A DNA stretch of 64,000 nucleotides. Source: Carnegiea gigantea. Lineage: Eukaryota; Streptophyta; Magnoliopsida; Caryophyllales; Cactaceae. Location of the stretch: assembly GCA_029747015.1 (NCBI GenBank), contig JAKOGI010003020.1, positions 1-64,000 of the forward strand. The letters are read 5' to 3'. Both the position numbers and the translations under genes were made by a program. Positions 32,802 to 44,651 of this stretch are shown in pieces (position 1 is the stretch's first letter; every line of letters starts with the position of its first letter). The notes beneath the pieces were generated by a model. The model made no database searches. It saw only the letters and a list, made by a program, of their open reading frames with translations, and was not told the origin of the DNA.

Positions 32802-33074
32802 TTAGGCTACCATCTTGGCCAAGCTTCCATCACCCAAACACACTCCCAAACACAAGAACCACAAAAACAGCCCAAACACATCCTCCACAAAATCTCAGCC
32901 GTGCCCAACCAGAAAGTTGGCACGGGCACACCGTGCCACCTGAGCACGACCGTGCCACAATTCCAGCCCAGCACTTCTTCGCCAGTAGCTCAGCACGGTC
33001 AGGCCGTGCCTGCTAGCACGACCGTGCCTACCTCTCCCCGTCCCAAAACACTCTTTCTCTATTCCAAAGCCAAA

Positions 33075-33091
33075 ATGTCTTCTAGCCTCAC
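33075..33091 (+). pseudogene. B2 gag start, interrupted by F
   Basis: ATG at 33075 (MSSSL), cut after CTCAC, the target duplication of F. Continues at 39986 (TPEQVAEQALREK). Confidence 0.85.
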
Positions 33092-34204
33092 TGATGGAGA
33101 CCATCGTGAGAAGCCCAAGGACCATCAAGTTCAGCCCAAGGAGGATTCACTCAAGCTTCAAGAGGTCAAGGAAGTTGCCAAACTTTGCCGGAAATTGGCG
33201 TTCATGCCCGAAGAGGTAGTGCCGCCTTCATCCAGAAATTTCCCGATTTTTGTGTGCACTTTTGGCCTACCTAACGTGGACCCACAACTTGAGGCTCCAC
33301 ATGGTTTTGAAGCTTAAGATGTCAGCTTTAAAATAAGCCCAATTTTATTTAATTTGGACATCATTTGATTGGGCAAAATATCACTCAAAGATACGTTGTG
33401 CTGATCCAGTCCAGTCTGAGATAGGTGCATTGTTTGGGCCATAACTTTCAAACCGCTTATCCAAATTGAGCAAATGAGCCCATTCTGGAAAATAGACTTC
33501 CAGGGATTTCTAACAAGCCCAAGAACGCGTGATTTGGCCGAGTATTCTGGAAGTTATGCTCTGTTGAAGTTGAGGCAGTTGCAAGGATTAATGCTGGGAA
33601 TATGAAGAGTCTTAGGTTACATATATTTGTGTGGCTGATATTGTGCACGTTTTAGATGCTTCTAGATTGATGTAATCAGCTGCAAAAATCCTAGAATATT
33701 CCTTGTAACCTCCCCCACCCCCTTTTATGATGTGTCTTTTCATTTTTCTTAGACTTTTCATTAGCTAGTTTTAATTGTTAGGAGTTATTTGAGTCTTTTG
33801 ATTGTCTTTTGCTGAGTCTATAAAAGGGGAGGGGCATGTGAAGCTAATCATTCAGCATTGTAAGAGATTTCCAAAGTAATACAAGCACCTTTGAGAGTGA
33901 TTCTCATTTGTGTCTCAAAATTCCTAGTTCTATATCTTGAATTTGGCTCATTCAAGTGGGGTTCTAGGTTCTCTTCCTTTTCCAATTGGAGTGATTCCTT
34001 GGTTAAGACAAGAGAATTAGCCCAAGATCAAGTCATTGAGTGGCTCCGTGAAGGATTATCTCAATTACAAGATCTTGTTCTATCCCTTTTTCTTGTGTAG
34101 TGAAATTCTTCATCCATCTCATCCATCTTTCATTTCTCTTTCCCAATTTGGCTTATTTGAGTTGGAGTTTGATTTGGTTCACTTGCCCACCCACATCTAC
34201 ATCA
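33092..34204 (+). repeat. F 5' LTR
   Basis: TGATGGAGACCATCGTG to CTACATCA. The first ~80 bp are specific to F; from about 33165 it matches A2-type LTRs (AKLCRKLAFMPEEV in translation), then promoter type 1 with TATAAAAG at 33819-33826. The tail frame is open to 33317 here. Confidence 0.9.
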
Positions 34205-34206
34205 AT

Positions 34207-34218
34207 TGGTATCAGAGC
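34207..34218 (+). other. F primer binding site
   Basis: TGGTATCAGAGC two bases after CATCA. The leader contains three copies of GCACGG...CCGTGCC plus CACGACCGTGCC units (34334-34514), the densest array in the window. Confidence 0.9.
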
Positions 34219-34555
34219 CAAGGCTTTTAAGTGACCCACATCATACCCAAACACATCCCAAAAAGCCAAAATACAAAAAAAAAAAAAAAAGAGGCACAAA
34301 CCGGCAATCCGAAGTCTTGAAGACCAGAGAAGCAGCACGGTGCCCCCGTGCCACAACACACGACCGTGCCATATTCTTTTTCCAGGAATCTTCAAGTCGA
34401 GACGGAGCACGGTGCCCCCGTGCCGCCAAGCACGACCGTGCCACTCTACTTTTCTGCATTTTCTTCAGCCGAAGCATAGCACGGCCTGACCGTGCCCCCT
34501 TGCACGACCGTGCCACTTTCCCTGCTGCATATTCTTCCTTCAACGCATCTCCAAC

Positions 34556-37500
34556 ATGTCTACAAAGTCCACAAGAAGCGACCAAGCACGTGTGGAAGAG
34601 TTAGAAGCACAACTCACTTATCTTCGAACTCAACTTGGGCAACTTTTGGAGGAGAAAAGAAGGTGGGTTCATAGCCCCACTCCCTCTCATCCTCATGAAC
34701 CGGTGGTTGAATCTGAAGAGGAAGTCCATCACTCCCATGCCAATTCAAGTGATGAGGAACCCCCAAGGAGACGAAGGCAAGGAGGAAATATTGGTGGTGT
34801 CCGAATTGACATCCCCGAATTTGAAGGCCAACTTGATCCGGACTTATTTCTCGATTGGTTGCACACCATTGAGAGGATCTTTGAATATGAGGACATCCCG
34901 GAAGATAAGAAGGTAAAGCTTGTAGCCCTTAAACTCAGAAAATATGCTTCAATCTGGTGGGCTAACCTTGGAGCGAAAAGAGCAAGAAACGGGAAAGGGA
35001 AAATCAGAACTTGGGCCAAAATGAAAGAAAAACTCAAGGCCAAGTTTCTTCCCTCTCACTATGTGCAAGACAATTATCTCAAGCTCCATCGACTCAAGCA
35101 AGGATCCAAGAGTGTGGAAGAATACACTCGGGAGTTTGAACAACTCCTACTCAAATGCGATTTGAGAGAAGACGACTCACAAACCTTGGTAAGATACTTG
35201 ACCGGTCTTGATGAGTCCATTGCTCATGTAATTGAGTTGCAACCCTATTCATCCCTAGATGACTTGAGTTCTCTAGCCTACAAGGTAGAGCAACAAAAGA
35301 AATCAAAGGGAAAGAGTGTCCTTTCCAAGCCTCTCTCTCGTCCTTACCCCACACAAAAGCCTCCGTACTACCCTCCTCGTCCACAAAATCCCCCACCTCC
35401 ACAAACCAAAAACACCACTCCAACCCCTCCAAAACCCTCCACACAAGAGCCCAAATCAAAGGACAAGGTTCGTTGCTTTCGGTGTCAAGGCATGGGACAC
35501 TATGCATCTGAGTGTCCAAACAGGAGGATTGTTTCCCTAGCGGAGTACCAAGAAGCATGTGATGAACATGCCTATGATGAAGAAGAAGGAGAGCACTTTG
35601 AAGAAGGAAGTTTGGAAGAAGTTGAGGAAGGCCCCGATGAAGGAGAGTTGCTTGTTATCCGCCGGGCCTTGAGTGGAATTGCCACTCAAAAGGACATGGA
35701 GCAAAGAGAAGCCATTTTTCACACCAGGTGTACCGTAGGAGACAAGGTTTGTTCCCTTATCATTGATGGAGGTAGTTGTGCTAACGTTGCCTCAAAGACT
35801 ATGGTGGACAAACTCAAGCTGCAAGTCTCTCCTCGTCCAAATTCCTACACCATACAATGGTTGAATCAAGGCAAAGGTTTGCAAATTACTCACCGTTGTC
35901 TTGTTTCTTTTTCAATTGGGAAAAACTATAAAGATGAGATTTGGTGTGATATAGTCCCCATGGATGCTTGCCATATATTATTGGGTAGACCATGGCTTTT
36001 TGATAGAAGTGTCATCCATGATGGCCGGATGAACACTTACTCTTTTCTCAAGGACCGTAAGAAAATCACTCTTACCCCTCTCAAAAGTCCTTCCCCCTCT
36101 AAGCCAAAAGACAATCCTCATTTGGAAGTCTTCTTTACTACTCTTCTCAAATCTGAGCACCATGAGTATGAGTCTTTTAAAGCCTTGATACTTTTACAAG
36201 AAGAGTCTAAGCCATCATCTCCCTCACATCCACTACTCACCCCTCTTCTACAAGCCTATCACCATGTTTTTCCACAAGAAATTCCACATGGCCTTCCCCC
36301 TCCAAGATCAATCCAACACAAGATAGACCTCGTTCCCGGATCCGTACTTCCAAACAAGCCGGCATACCGGATGTCTCTAAGCGAAACTCAAGAAGTCCAA
36401 AGACAAGTGGATGATCTCTTGTCCAAGGGTTTAATTCGGGAAAGTCTAAGCCCATGTGCCGTGCCCGCCCTCCTTGTTCCTAAGAAGGATGGTAGCATGC
36501 GTATGTGTGTTGATAGCCGGGCAATAAACAAGATCACTATCAAGTACCGGTTTCCTATTCCCCGATTGGAAAATCTATTGGATGAATTACATGGAGCCGC
36601 TATCTTTTCTAAGATTGATCTTAGAAGTGGCTATTATCAGATTCGTATTTTTGAAGGGGATGAATGGAAAACCGCCTTTAAGACTAAAGGAGGGTTATAT
36701 GAGTGGCTTGTAATGCCATTCGGGCTTACTAATGCCCCGAGCACTTTTATGAGACTCATGAACCAAGTTCTCAAGACCCTCATTGGAACTTGTGTTGTCG
36801 TTTACTTTGATGATATCTTGGTCTATAGCAAGACCGAGGAGGAGCATGCCAAGCATTTGCAACAAGGTTTGGAGATTCTTTCTCAAGAACAACTTTATGG
36901 CAATATGGAGAAATGCTTTTTCTTCACTCCTCAAGTGGTAGTCTTGGGTTTCATTGTTTCCGCCCAAGGCCTCCAAGTTGATGAAAGCAAGATCAAGGCT
37001 ATTCAAGAGTGGCCAACTCCTATGTCCGTCACTCAAGTAAGGAGTTTTCATGGCCTAGCCTCATTTTACCGGAGGTTCATTAGAAATTTCAGCACTATCG
37101 TGGATCCTATGACCGAGGTAATTAAAGGCAAAGAGTTTTCATGGAATGAGCAAGCACAACAAGCCTTTGAAGAGATCAAGAAGAAGCTCACTAGTTCCCC
37201 CGTTCTAGCCTTGCCTGACTTTACCAAAGTCTTTGAAGTAGAATGTGATGCATCCGGGGGTAGGAATTGGAGCTGTCCTATCTCAAGAGAGGAGACCCAT
37301 TGCCTTTTTTAGTGAGAAGCTCAACGATGCCAAGAAGAAGTACTCCACCTATGACAAGGAGTTTTATGCAATCATTAGAGCATTGGAGCATTGGCGTCAT
37401 TACTTAGTTGGGGGTGAGTTCATCCTTCATTCCGACCATGAAGCTCTCAAATACATTCAAGGACAACACAAGCTCAACCCTAGACATGCTAAATGGGTAG

Positions 37501-39113
37501 AGTATCTTCAGTCCTTCCACTTCACTATTCAACATAAGGCGGGTACTCTCAACAAAGGAGCTGATGCATTGTCAAGAAGGTACTTATTACTCTCCACTTT
37601 GAGTACTAAAGTACTTGGGTTTGAAGTTGTTAAAGATTTGTACCCAAAAGATGATGATTTCAAGGACATTTTTGAGAAGTGTCTTAAACACCCCCATGGG
37701 TTGTTCCACTTAGAAGATGGGTTCCTATTCAAAGGTTCACGCCTTTGTATTCCTCAATGTGGATTTCGTGAACTGCTTATCCAAGAGCTGCATGGAGGAG
37801 CCCTAGCTGGCCATTTTGGTGTTGAGAAGACTAGATCAATGTTGAAGGAACACTAGTATTGGCCTAAGATGTCAAGAGATGTAGAGCATTTCATCAAAAG
37901 ATGTTCTACTTGTCAAATGGCTAAGAGCCATTCTTTGCCCCAAGGATTGTATTCTCCACTCCCCATTCCTCAAGCCCCTTGGGAAGATATTAGCCTGGAT
38001 TTTATCACGGGTTTGCCTAGAACCCAAAGGAACAAAGACTCCATTATGGGGGTTGTGGATCGATTCTCCAAGATGGCGCATTTCATCCCTTGCCACACCA
38101 CTAATGATGCTACTCAAGTGGCTAATCTTTACTTCAAGGAGATTGTGAGACTACATGGCATTCCAAAGAGCATGGTATCTGATCGGGACTCCAAGTTTCT
38201 TAGTCATTTTTGCCTAACTCTATGGCGCAAATTGGGTACTCAACTCAAGTTTAGCACTACTTGTCATCCCCAAACTGATGGCCAAACTGAAGTCACTAAT
38301 AGGACTTTGGGTCCCTTACTTCGAGTCCTAGTGAAGAAGCATTTGAAGAATTGGGATGAGTTGCTACCACATGCCGAGTTTGCATTCAATCGAGTGCCTA
38401 GTAAGTCGACCCAACCCTCTCCATTTCAAGTTGTGTATGGCTACAATCCCAAGAGTCCCTTGGATCTTGTTCCCATTCCAACTCCCACAAAATTTAGTTG
38501 GGAAGCTGAAAAAAAAGCCAAGGAGATCCAAGATCTTCATGCAAGAGTTAGAGATAACATTGCCAAGGCTAATGAAAGAGCCATGCAAAGCGGCAACAAG
38601 CATCGCAAGGAGGTACATTTTCAACCAGGAGATTTGGTATGGATTCACATGAGGAAGGAGCGTTTCCCTTCAAAGAGAAAATCTAAGTTGATGCCGCGTT
38701 CCGATGGTCCATTTGAAATCCTTGAGAAGTTTGGGCCCAATGCATACAAGGTTGATCTACCTGGAGATTATGGAGTTTCGGCTACCTTCAATGTCTCCGA
38801 TCTTAGCCCCTATTTCGATGATGAGCCCCTTCCTAGTTTGAGGGCAAACTTTCACTTACCCGGGGGGAATGATGGAGACCATCGTGAGAAGCCCAAGGAC
38901 CATCAAGCTCAGCCCAAGGAGGATTCCCTCAAGCTTCAAGAGGTCAAGGAAGTTGCCAAACTTTGCCGGAAATTGGCGTTCATGCCCGAAGAGGTAGTGC
39001 CGCCTTCATCCAGAAATTTCCCGATTTTGTGTGAACTTTTGACCTACCTAAAGTGGTCCCACAACTTGAGGCTCCACATGGTTTTGAAGTTTAATATTTC
39101 ATCTTTCAGATAA
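34556..39113 (+). pseudogene. F gag-pol polyprotein gene, one frameshift and one stop
   Basis: Start MSTKSTRSDQARVEELEAQL. In order: coiled-coil-like N terminus, capsid-like Gag (DIPEFEGQLDPDLFLDWLHT; KLRKYASIWWANLGAK), zinc knuckle CFRCQGMGHYASEC (about 35474-35515), protease [26 protein letters not shown] (about 36802-36828), RNase H VECDASG, where an extra G near 37257 shifts the frame, reopened at 37245-37856 in the next frame. TAG at 37855-37857 replaces the Tyr codon of EHYYWP. From 37869 integrase runs open ([45 protein letters not shown]) to 39113, 244 bp into the 3' LTR. Only two lesions separate it from an open polyprotein. Confidence 0.92.
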
Positions 39114-39980
39114 GCCCAAGTTTGTTTAATTTGGACATCATTTGATTGGGCAAAATATCACTCAAAGATACGTTATGCTGATCCAGTCCAGTATGAGATA
39201 GGTGCATTGTTTGGGCCATAACTTTTAAACCGCTTATCCAAATTGAGCAATGAGCCCATTCTGAAAACTAGACTTCCAGGGCTTTCTATCAAGCCCAAGA
39301 ACGCGTGATTTGGCCGAGTATTCTGGAAGTTATGCTCTGTTGAAGGTGAGGCAGTTGCAAGGATTAATGCTGGGAATATGAAGAGTCTTCGGTTACATAT
39401 ACTTGTGTGGCTGATATTGTGCACGTTTTAGATGCTTCTAGATTGATGTAATCAGCTGCAAAAAATCCTAGAATATTCCTTGTAACCTCCCCCACCCCCT
39501 TTTATGATGTGTCTTTTCATTTTTCTTAGACTTTTCATTAGCTAGTTTAAATTGTTAGGAGTTATTTGAGTCTTTTGATTGTCTTTTGCTGAGTCTATAA
39601 AAGGGGAGGGGCATGTGAAGCTAATCATTCAGCATTGTAAGAGATTTCCAAATTAATACAAGCACCTTTGAGAGTGATTCTCATTTGTGTCTCAAAATTC
39701 CTAGTTCTATATCTTGAATTTGGCTCATTCAAGTGGTGTTCTAGGTTCTCTTCCTTTTCCAAGTGGAGTGATTCCTTGGTTAAGACAAGAGAATTAGCCC
39801 AAGGTCAAGTCATTGAGTGGCTCCGTGAAGGATTATCTCAATTACAAGATCTTGTTCTATCCCTTTTTCTTGTGTAGTGAAGTTCTTCATCCATCTCATC
39901 CATCTTTCATTTCTCTTTCCAATTTGGCTTATTTGAGTTGGAGTTTGATTTGGTTCACTTGCCCACCCACATATACATCA
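38870..39980 (+). repeat. F 3' LTR
   Basis: 1,111 bp; a one-base loss near 39026 relative to the 5' LTR alters the last part of the tail frame. Ends ATACATCA followed by CTCAC. Confidence 0.9.
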
Positions 39981-39985
39981 CTCAC

Positions 39986-41440
39986 ACCCGAGCAAGTGGC
40001 CGAGCAAGCCCTGAGGGAGAAAGCCGAGGTAGAAGCTCAACTAAAGTATCTCCAAAAGCAACTAGGACAACTTATGGAAGAGAAGAGGAGAGGTTTATGG
40101 AGTTCAAAGAGTCCAAGCAAGCATCAAGACTCGGATGACTCCTAGGGAAGCAACCCCATTAGTGACTCAAGTGAAGGGGAGCTTGCACCAAGGTCCCAAC
40201 GACATCAAAGGTCAAGGGGACGAAGCTTTGGAGACTTTAAAGTCGACATTCCGAAGTTCGAAGGACAACTAGACCCGGACATCTTCCTTGATTGGCTTCA
40301 AACGGTGGAAAGAGTATTTGAATACAAGGACATCCCGGAAAGCAAAAAGGTAAAGCTAGTAGCCTTGAAACTCCGTAAATATGCTTCCATATGGTGGTCT
40401 AATGTTGTGTCCAAGAGGGTGAGAAGGGGGAAGAGTAAGATAAAGACTTGGGAGCAAATGAAATCCAAACTTAAGGCCAAGTTCTTACCCCCACACTATC
40501 TTGAAGACAATTTCCTTAAACTCCACCACCTCCGACAAGGTTCAAAGAGTGTAGAGGAGTACACTAGGGACTTTGAACAACTTCTTTTAAAGTGTGATTT
40601 GAGGGAAGATGATTCCCAAACTTTGATTCGTTACTTGAGTGGGCTTGATGAACAAATTGCTCATGTAGTGGAGTTACACCCCTACACTTCCCTTGATGAG
40701 TTGAGTGCTTTAGCTCACAAGGTAGAAAAACAAAAGAAGCTCAAAGGCAAGAACCCCATCTCTAAGCCTACCCCACGGCCTTATGGCTTTCAAAAGCCCC
40801 GATTCACTCCTCAAAAACCTTCTCCACCCCCAAACCCGAAACCCCCTCAAACAGCCTCCCCACAAACTCCATCCAAGCCACCACCAAAACCCCCTAGCAA
40901 GGTTCGTTGCTTTCGTTGTCAAGGTCTTGGACATTACGCTTCTGAATGTCCAAACAAAAGAATGGTATCTCTAGCCGAATATCAAGAGTCCTTAGAGGAG
41001 CTAGAGGTTGAGGAAGAGGAAAATGGAGGAGAAAAGGAGGTGTACATGGCCAAAATGTTGGAAGAGGTAGAAGAGGGCCCGGATGAAGGGGAACTACTAG
41101 TGATTAGAAGGGCTCTAAGTGGGATTGCTTCTCAAGACAACATGGAGCAAAGGGAGAGCATCTTTTATACGAGGTGCACCGTGAGTGGCAAGGTGTGTTC
41201 TCTCATCATCGATGGGGGAAGTTGTGCTAATGTGACCTCAAAAACCATGGTGGACAAGCTCAAGATTCCGGTCACACCTCACCCAAATCCTTACACAATT
41301 CAGTGGCTCAATCAAGGTAAGGGTTTGCAAATTACTACTCGATGTTTGCTTACTTTTTCCATTGGAAAGTCATATAAAGATGAGATATGGTGTGACATAG
41401 TGCCCATGGATGCTTGCCATGTTCTTTTGGGCCGGCCATG
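39986..41440 (+). pseudogene. B2 gag and protease start, right part
   Basis: Same protein as B1 gag but longer. A stop (TAG at 40142-40144) sits where B1 has GAG, in the Ser/Asp linker. After it: DIPKFEGQLDPDIFLDWLQT, KLRKYASIWWSN, a Pro-rich linker, zinc knuckle CFRCQGLGHYASEC (about 40910-40951), an acidic spacer, DEGELLVIRRALSG, protease CSLIIDGGSCANVTS and EIWCDIVPMDACHVLLGRP. It then runs into an A LTR at 41441 with no duplication shared with the far side. RT, RNase H and integrase are absent. Confidence 0.85.
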
Positions 41441-42581
41441 TGATGTATATGTGGGTGGCAAGTGAACCAAATCAAACTCCAACTCAAAATAAGCCAAATT
41501 GGGAAGAGAAATGAAAGATGGATGAAGAATTTCACTACACAAGAAAAAGGAATAGAACAAGATCTTGTAATTGAGATAATCCTTCACAGAGCCACTCAAT
41601 GACTTGACCTTGGGCTAATTCTCTTGTCTTAACCAAGGAATCACTCCAATTGGAAAAGGAAGAGAAACTAGAACACCACAAATTTTCAACAATTCAGGAT
41701 ATAGAAACTAGGAATATTTCGTTTAACTTTGAGAAGACATCAAAGTACTGTATTGCTTTGAAAATTTCTTACAATGCTGAATGAATAGCTTCACACGCCC
41801 CTCCCCTTTTTATAGACTCAGCAAAAGACAATCAAAGGACTCAAATAAGTCCTAACAATTAAAACTAGCTAATGAAAAGTCTAAGAAAAATGAAAAGACT
41901 CATCATAAAAGGGGTGGGGGAGGTTACAAGGAATATTCTAGGATTTTTGCAGCTAATTACATCAATCTAGAAGCATCTAAACGTGCACAATATCAGCCAC
42001 ACAAGTATATGTAACCGAAGACTCTGCATATTCCCAGCATTAATCCTTGCAACTACCTCAACTTCAACAGAGCATAACTTCCAGAATACTCGGCCAAATC
42101 ACGCGTTCTTGGGCTTGTTAGAAATCCCTGGAAGTCTATTTTCCAGAATGGGCTCATTTGCTCAATTTGGATAAGAGGTTTGAAAGTTATGGCCCAAACA
42201 ATGCACCTATCTCAGACTGGACTGGATCAGCACAACGTATCTTTGAGTGATATTTGCCCAATCAAATGATGTCCAAATTAAACAAACTTGGGCTTATTTG
42301 AAAGCTGAAATCTTAAACTTCAAAACCATGTGGAGCCTCAAGTTGTGGGTCCACTTGAGCTTGTCCAAAAGTGGTCACAAAAAATCGGGTTCTGCAGGGA
42401 TGAATTCGGCACCAAATTTCTAGCAAAGTTTAACCTCTTTTTGACCTCTCCATAGTGTCGCGAGTCTTTGAACTCACTTAAGAAGACCAAATAGGCACAT
42501 TTTCATGCATGATCTTCTTTGACCCTTTTCTTCTTTGAAATTGGACTTGAATAAAAATGATGCATATGGAAATATGCATCA
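41441..42581 (-). repeat. A6 3' LTR (tail A1, promoter type 1)
   Basis: 1,141 bp. TATA box complement TTTTTATA at 41808-41815. Followed on the right by the polypurine tract in minus sense (CGGGGAGTA). Confidence 0.88.
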
Positions 42582-44371
42582 TACTCCCCGGATTGTTTTG
42601 AGTTTGTCCTCAAAGTCAAAGGGTTGGAAAGCCTCTCAAGAAAGGGGTCGCCCTTACAATATGGGAGCTTTTGGGGAAGGAGGTCACAGGGCATCACCTC
42701 TAGAGAGATATAGAAGAGGGTGAGGGGAGGATTATAAAACGGGTCATACCTGGTGAGGAGAAGAGGCGGAAGTGGGAAATCTTCTTTGGGGGCAAGGGTT
42801 TGGGAAGGATGAATGAGTGTTAAGGCTTGTCGGTCCTTTTGTGGCTTGGGGCTTTGGCACGATGGAATAGGGGTCAAGGTGATTTTCTTCTCATCCTTAA
42901 TAAAGGAGTAGGTGTTGAGGCGCCCATGATGAATTACATGGTGATCAAACATCCATGGTCTACCCAACAATATATGGCTTGCATCCATAGGAAGAATGTC
43001 ACACAATATCTCATCCTTATAGTGGTCTTCAATAGAAAGAGAAATGAGGCACTGATGAGAAATGTTTATACCTTTGCCTTGATTTAGCCATTGGATGCTA
43101 TAAGGCTTAGGATGCGGTGTAGTCTCAAGTTTGAGCTTGTCCACCATGGTTTTGGATGCAACATTTGTACAACTACCTCCATCGATGATGAGGGTACAAA
43201 CTTTCCCTTGAATAGTGCACCTTGTGTGGAAAATCGCCTCTCTTTGCTCCAAGCCTTCTTGAGTAGTAAATCCGCTCAATGCTCGCCTAATGACAAGCAA
43301 CTCACCTTCATCGGGGCCTATGATAACCTCTTCTTCTTTTTCTTCCAAGCTTTCCTCTTCTTCATGTCCATGCTCCTCAAAAGAAGCTTGTACTCAGCCA
43401 GGGAAACAATCCTCTTATTAGGACACTCAGATGCAAAATGTCCCATACCTTGACAACGGAAACAACGAACCTGGTCTTTTGGCCGTGAGGGCACTTTTGT
43501 GGGAGGTGGAGGGGTGATGGGAGGGACACTTTTGGCGGGTGAGGGGGTTTGAATTTGTGGGGGAAAGTAAGGTGATTCTTGAGAAAAAAGGACGGGAAGG
43601 AGTCTTGGAAAAGATGCTCTTTTCCTTAGATTTCTTTTGTTGCTCTACCTTATAGGCTAGAGAACTCAAGTCATCTAGGGATGAATAGGGTTGCAACTCA
43701 ATTACATGAGCCATGGACTCATCAAGACCGGTCAAGTATCTTACCAAGGTTTGTGAGTCGTCTTCTCTCAAATCGCATTTGAGTAGGAGTTGTTCAAACT
43801 CCCGAGTGTATTCTTCCACACTCTTGGATCCTTGCTTGATTCGATGGAGCTTGAGATAATTGTCTTGCACATAGTGAGAGGGAAGAAACTTGGCCTTAAG
43901 CTTTTCTTTCATTTTGGCCCATTCTTTTTCCCTTTCCCATTTCTTGCTCTTTTCGCTCCAAGGTTAGCCCACCAGATTGAAGCATATTTGCGGAGTTTAA
44001 GGGCTACAAGTTTTACCTTTTGTCCTCCGGGATGTCCTCATATTCAAAAATCCTCTCAATGGTGTGCAACCAATCGAGAAATAAGTCCGGGTCAAGTTGG
44101 CCTTCAAATTCGGGGATGTCAATTCGGACACCACCAATATTGCCTCCTTGCCTTCGTCTCCTTGGGGCTTCTTCGTCACTAGAATTGGCTCGGGATTGAA
44201 AGACTTCTTCTTCCGATTCGACCACCGGTTCATGAGGACGAGAGGGAGTGGGGCTATGAACCCACCTTCGTTTTTCCTCCAAAAGTTGCCCAAGTTGAGT
44301 TCGAAGATAAGTGACTTGCGCTTCTAACTCTTCCACCGTGCTTGGTCGCTTCTTGTGGACTTTGTAGACAT
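42503..44371 (-). pseudogene. A6 gag-protease gene with pol deleted, several frameshifts
   Basis: Start at 44371 (MSTKSTRSDQ-like, as F). A frameshift at about 44337, another near 44020 (after YEDIPED) and others around the knuckle break gag into 44420-44013, 43912-43427 and 43348-42503. The last piece holds DEGELLVIRRALSG, protease CTLIIDGGSCTNVAS and HILLGRPWMFDHHV. After ITLTPIPSCQSPKPQKD the RT, RNase H and integrase are replaced by the A-specific segment (LPPLLLTRYDPFYNPPLTLF, then ISLEVMPCDLL) leading to SLRTNS-type sequence and the LTR tail. It therefore shows how the A3/A4/A5 C-terminal segment attaches to a Gag-protease of F type. Confidence 0.8.
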
Positions 44372-44637
44372 GTTGGAGATGCTTTGAAGGAAGAAATATG
44401 CAGAAGGGAAAAGTCGGCACGTTTCGTGAAAGGGGGCCACGGTCAGGCCGTGCTATACTTCGGCTGAAGAAAATGCAGAAAAGTAGAGTGGCACGGTCGT
44501 GCTTGGCGGCACGGGGGCACCGTGCGAAATTTCTGGACTTCGGGAATGGTTTTGCCGCTTTGTGCTTCTTTTTTGTTTTTTGTGTTTTGGCTTTTTGGGA
44601 TGTATTTGGGTGTGAAGTGGGTCACTTAAGAACCTTG

Positions 44638-44649
44638 GCTCTGATACCA
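44638..44649 (-). other. A6 primer binding site
   Basis: GCTCTGATACCA two bases from the LTR (44652). Leader palindromes are at about 44440-44455 and 44491-44526. Confidence 0.9.
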
Positions 44650-44651
44650 AT

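Larger units (their letters stand above)
33092..39980 (+). mobile_element. F: near-complete Ty3/gypsy retrotransposon
   Basis: 6,889 bp. LTRs of 1,113 and 1,111 bp, PBS, gag-pol with two lesions, a GGGGGG-rich polypurine tract before 38870, and duplication CTCAC at 33087-33091 and 39981-39985. Its LTR shares promoter and end modules with the non-autonomous A elements, and its leader matches those of A6 and the 2943-3076 remnant. It is the best candidate in the window for the autonomous partner of the A group. Confidence 0.93.
31666..41440 (+). mobile_element. B2: B-family retrotransposon, split by F and truncated at its right end
   Basis: 5' LTR 31666-32786, PBS, leader, gag start at 33075, then F (33092-39980), then gag to protease up to 41440. 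The 3' half is missing: at 41440, in the codons for LLGRP, the sequence changes to a minus-strand A LTR. It inserted into the 3' LTR of E. Confidence 0.85.
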
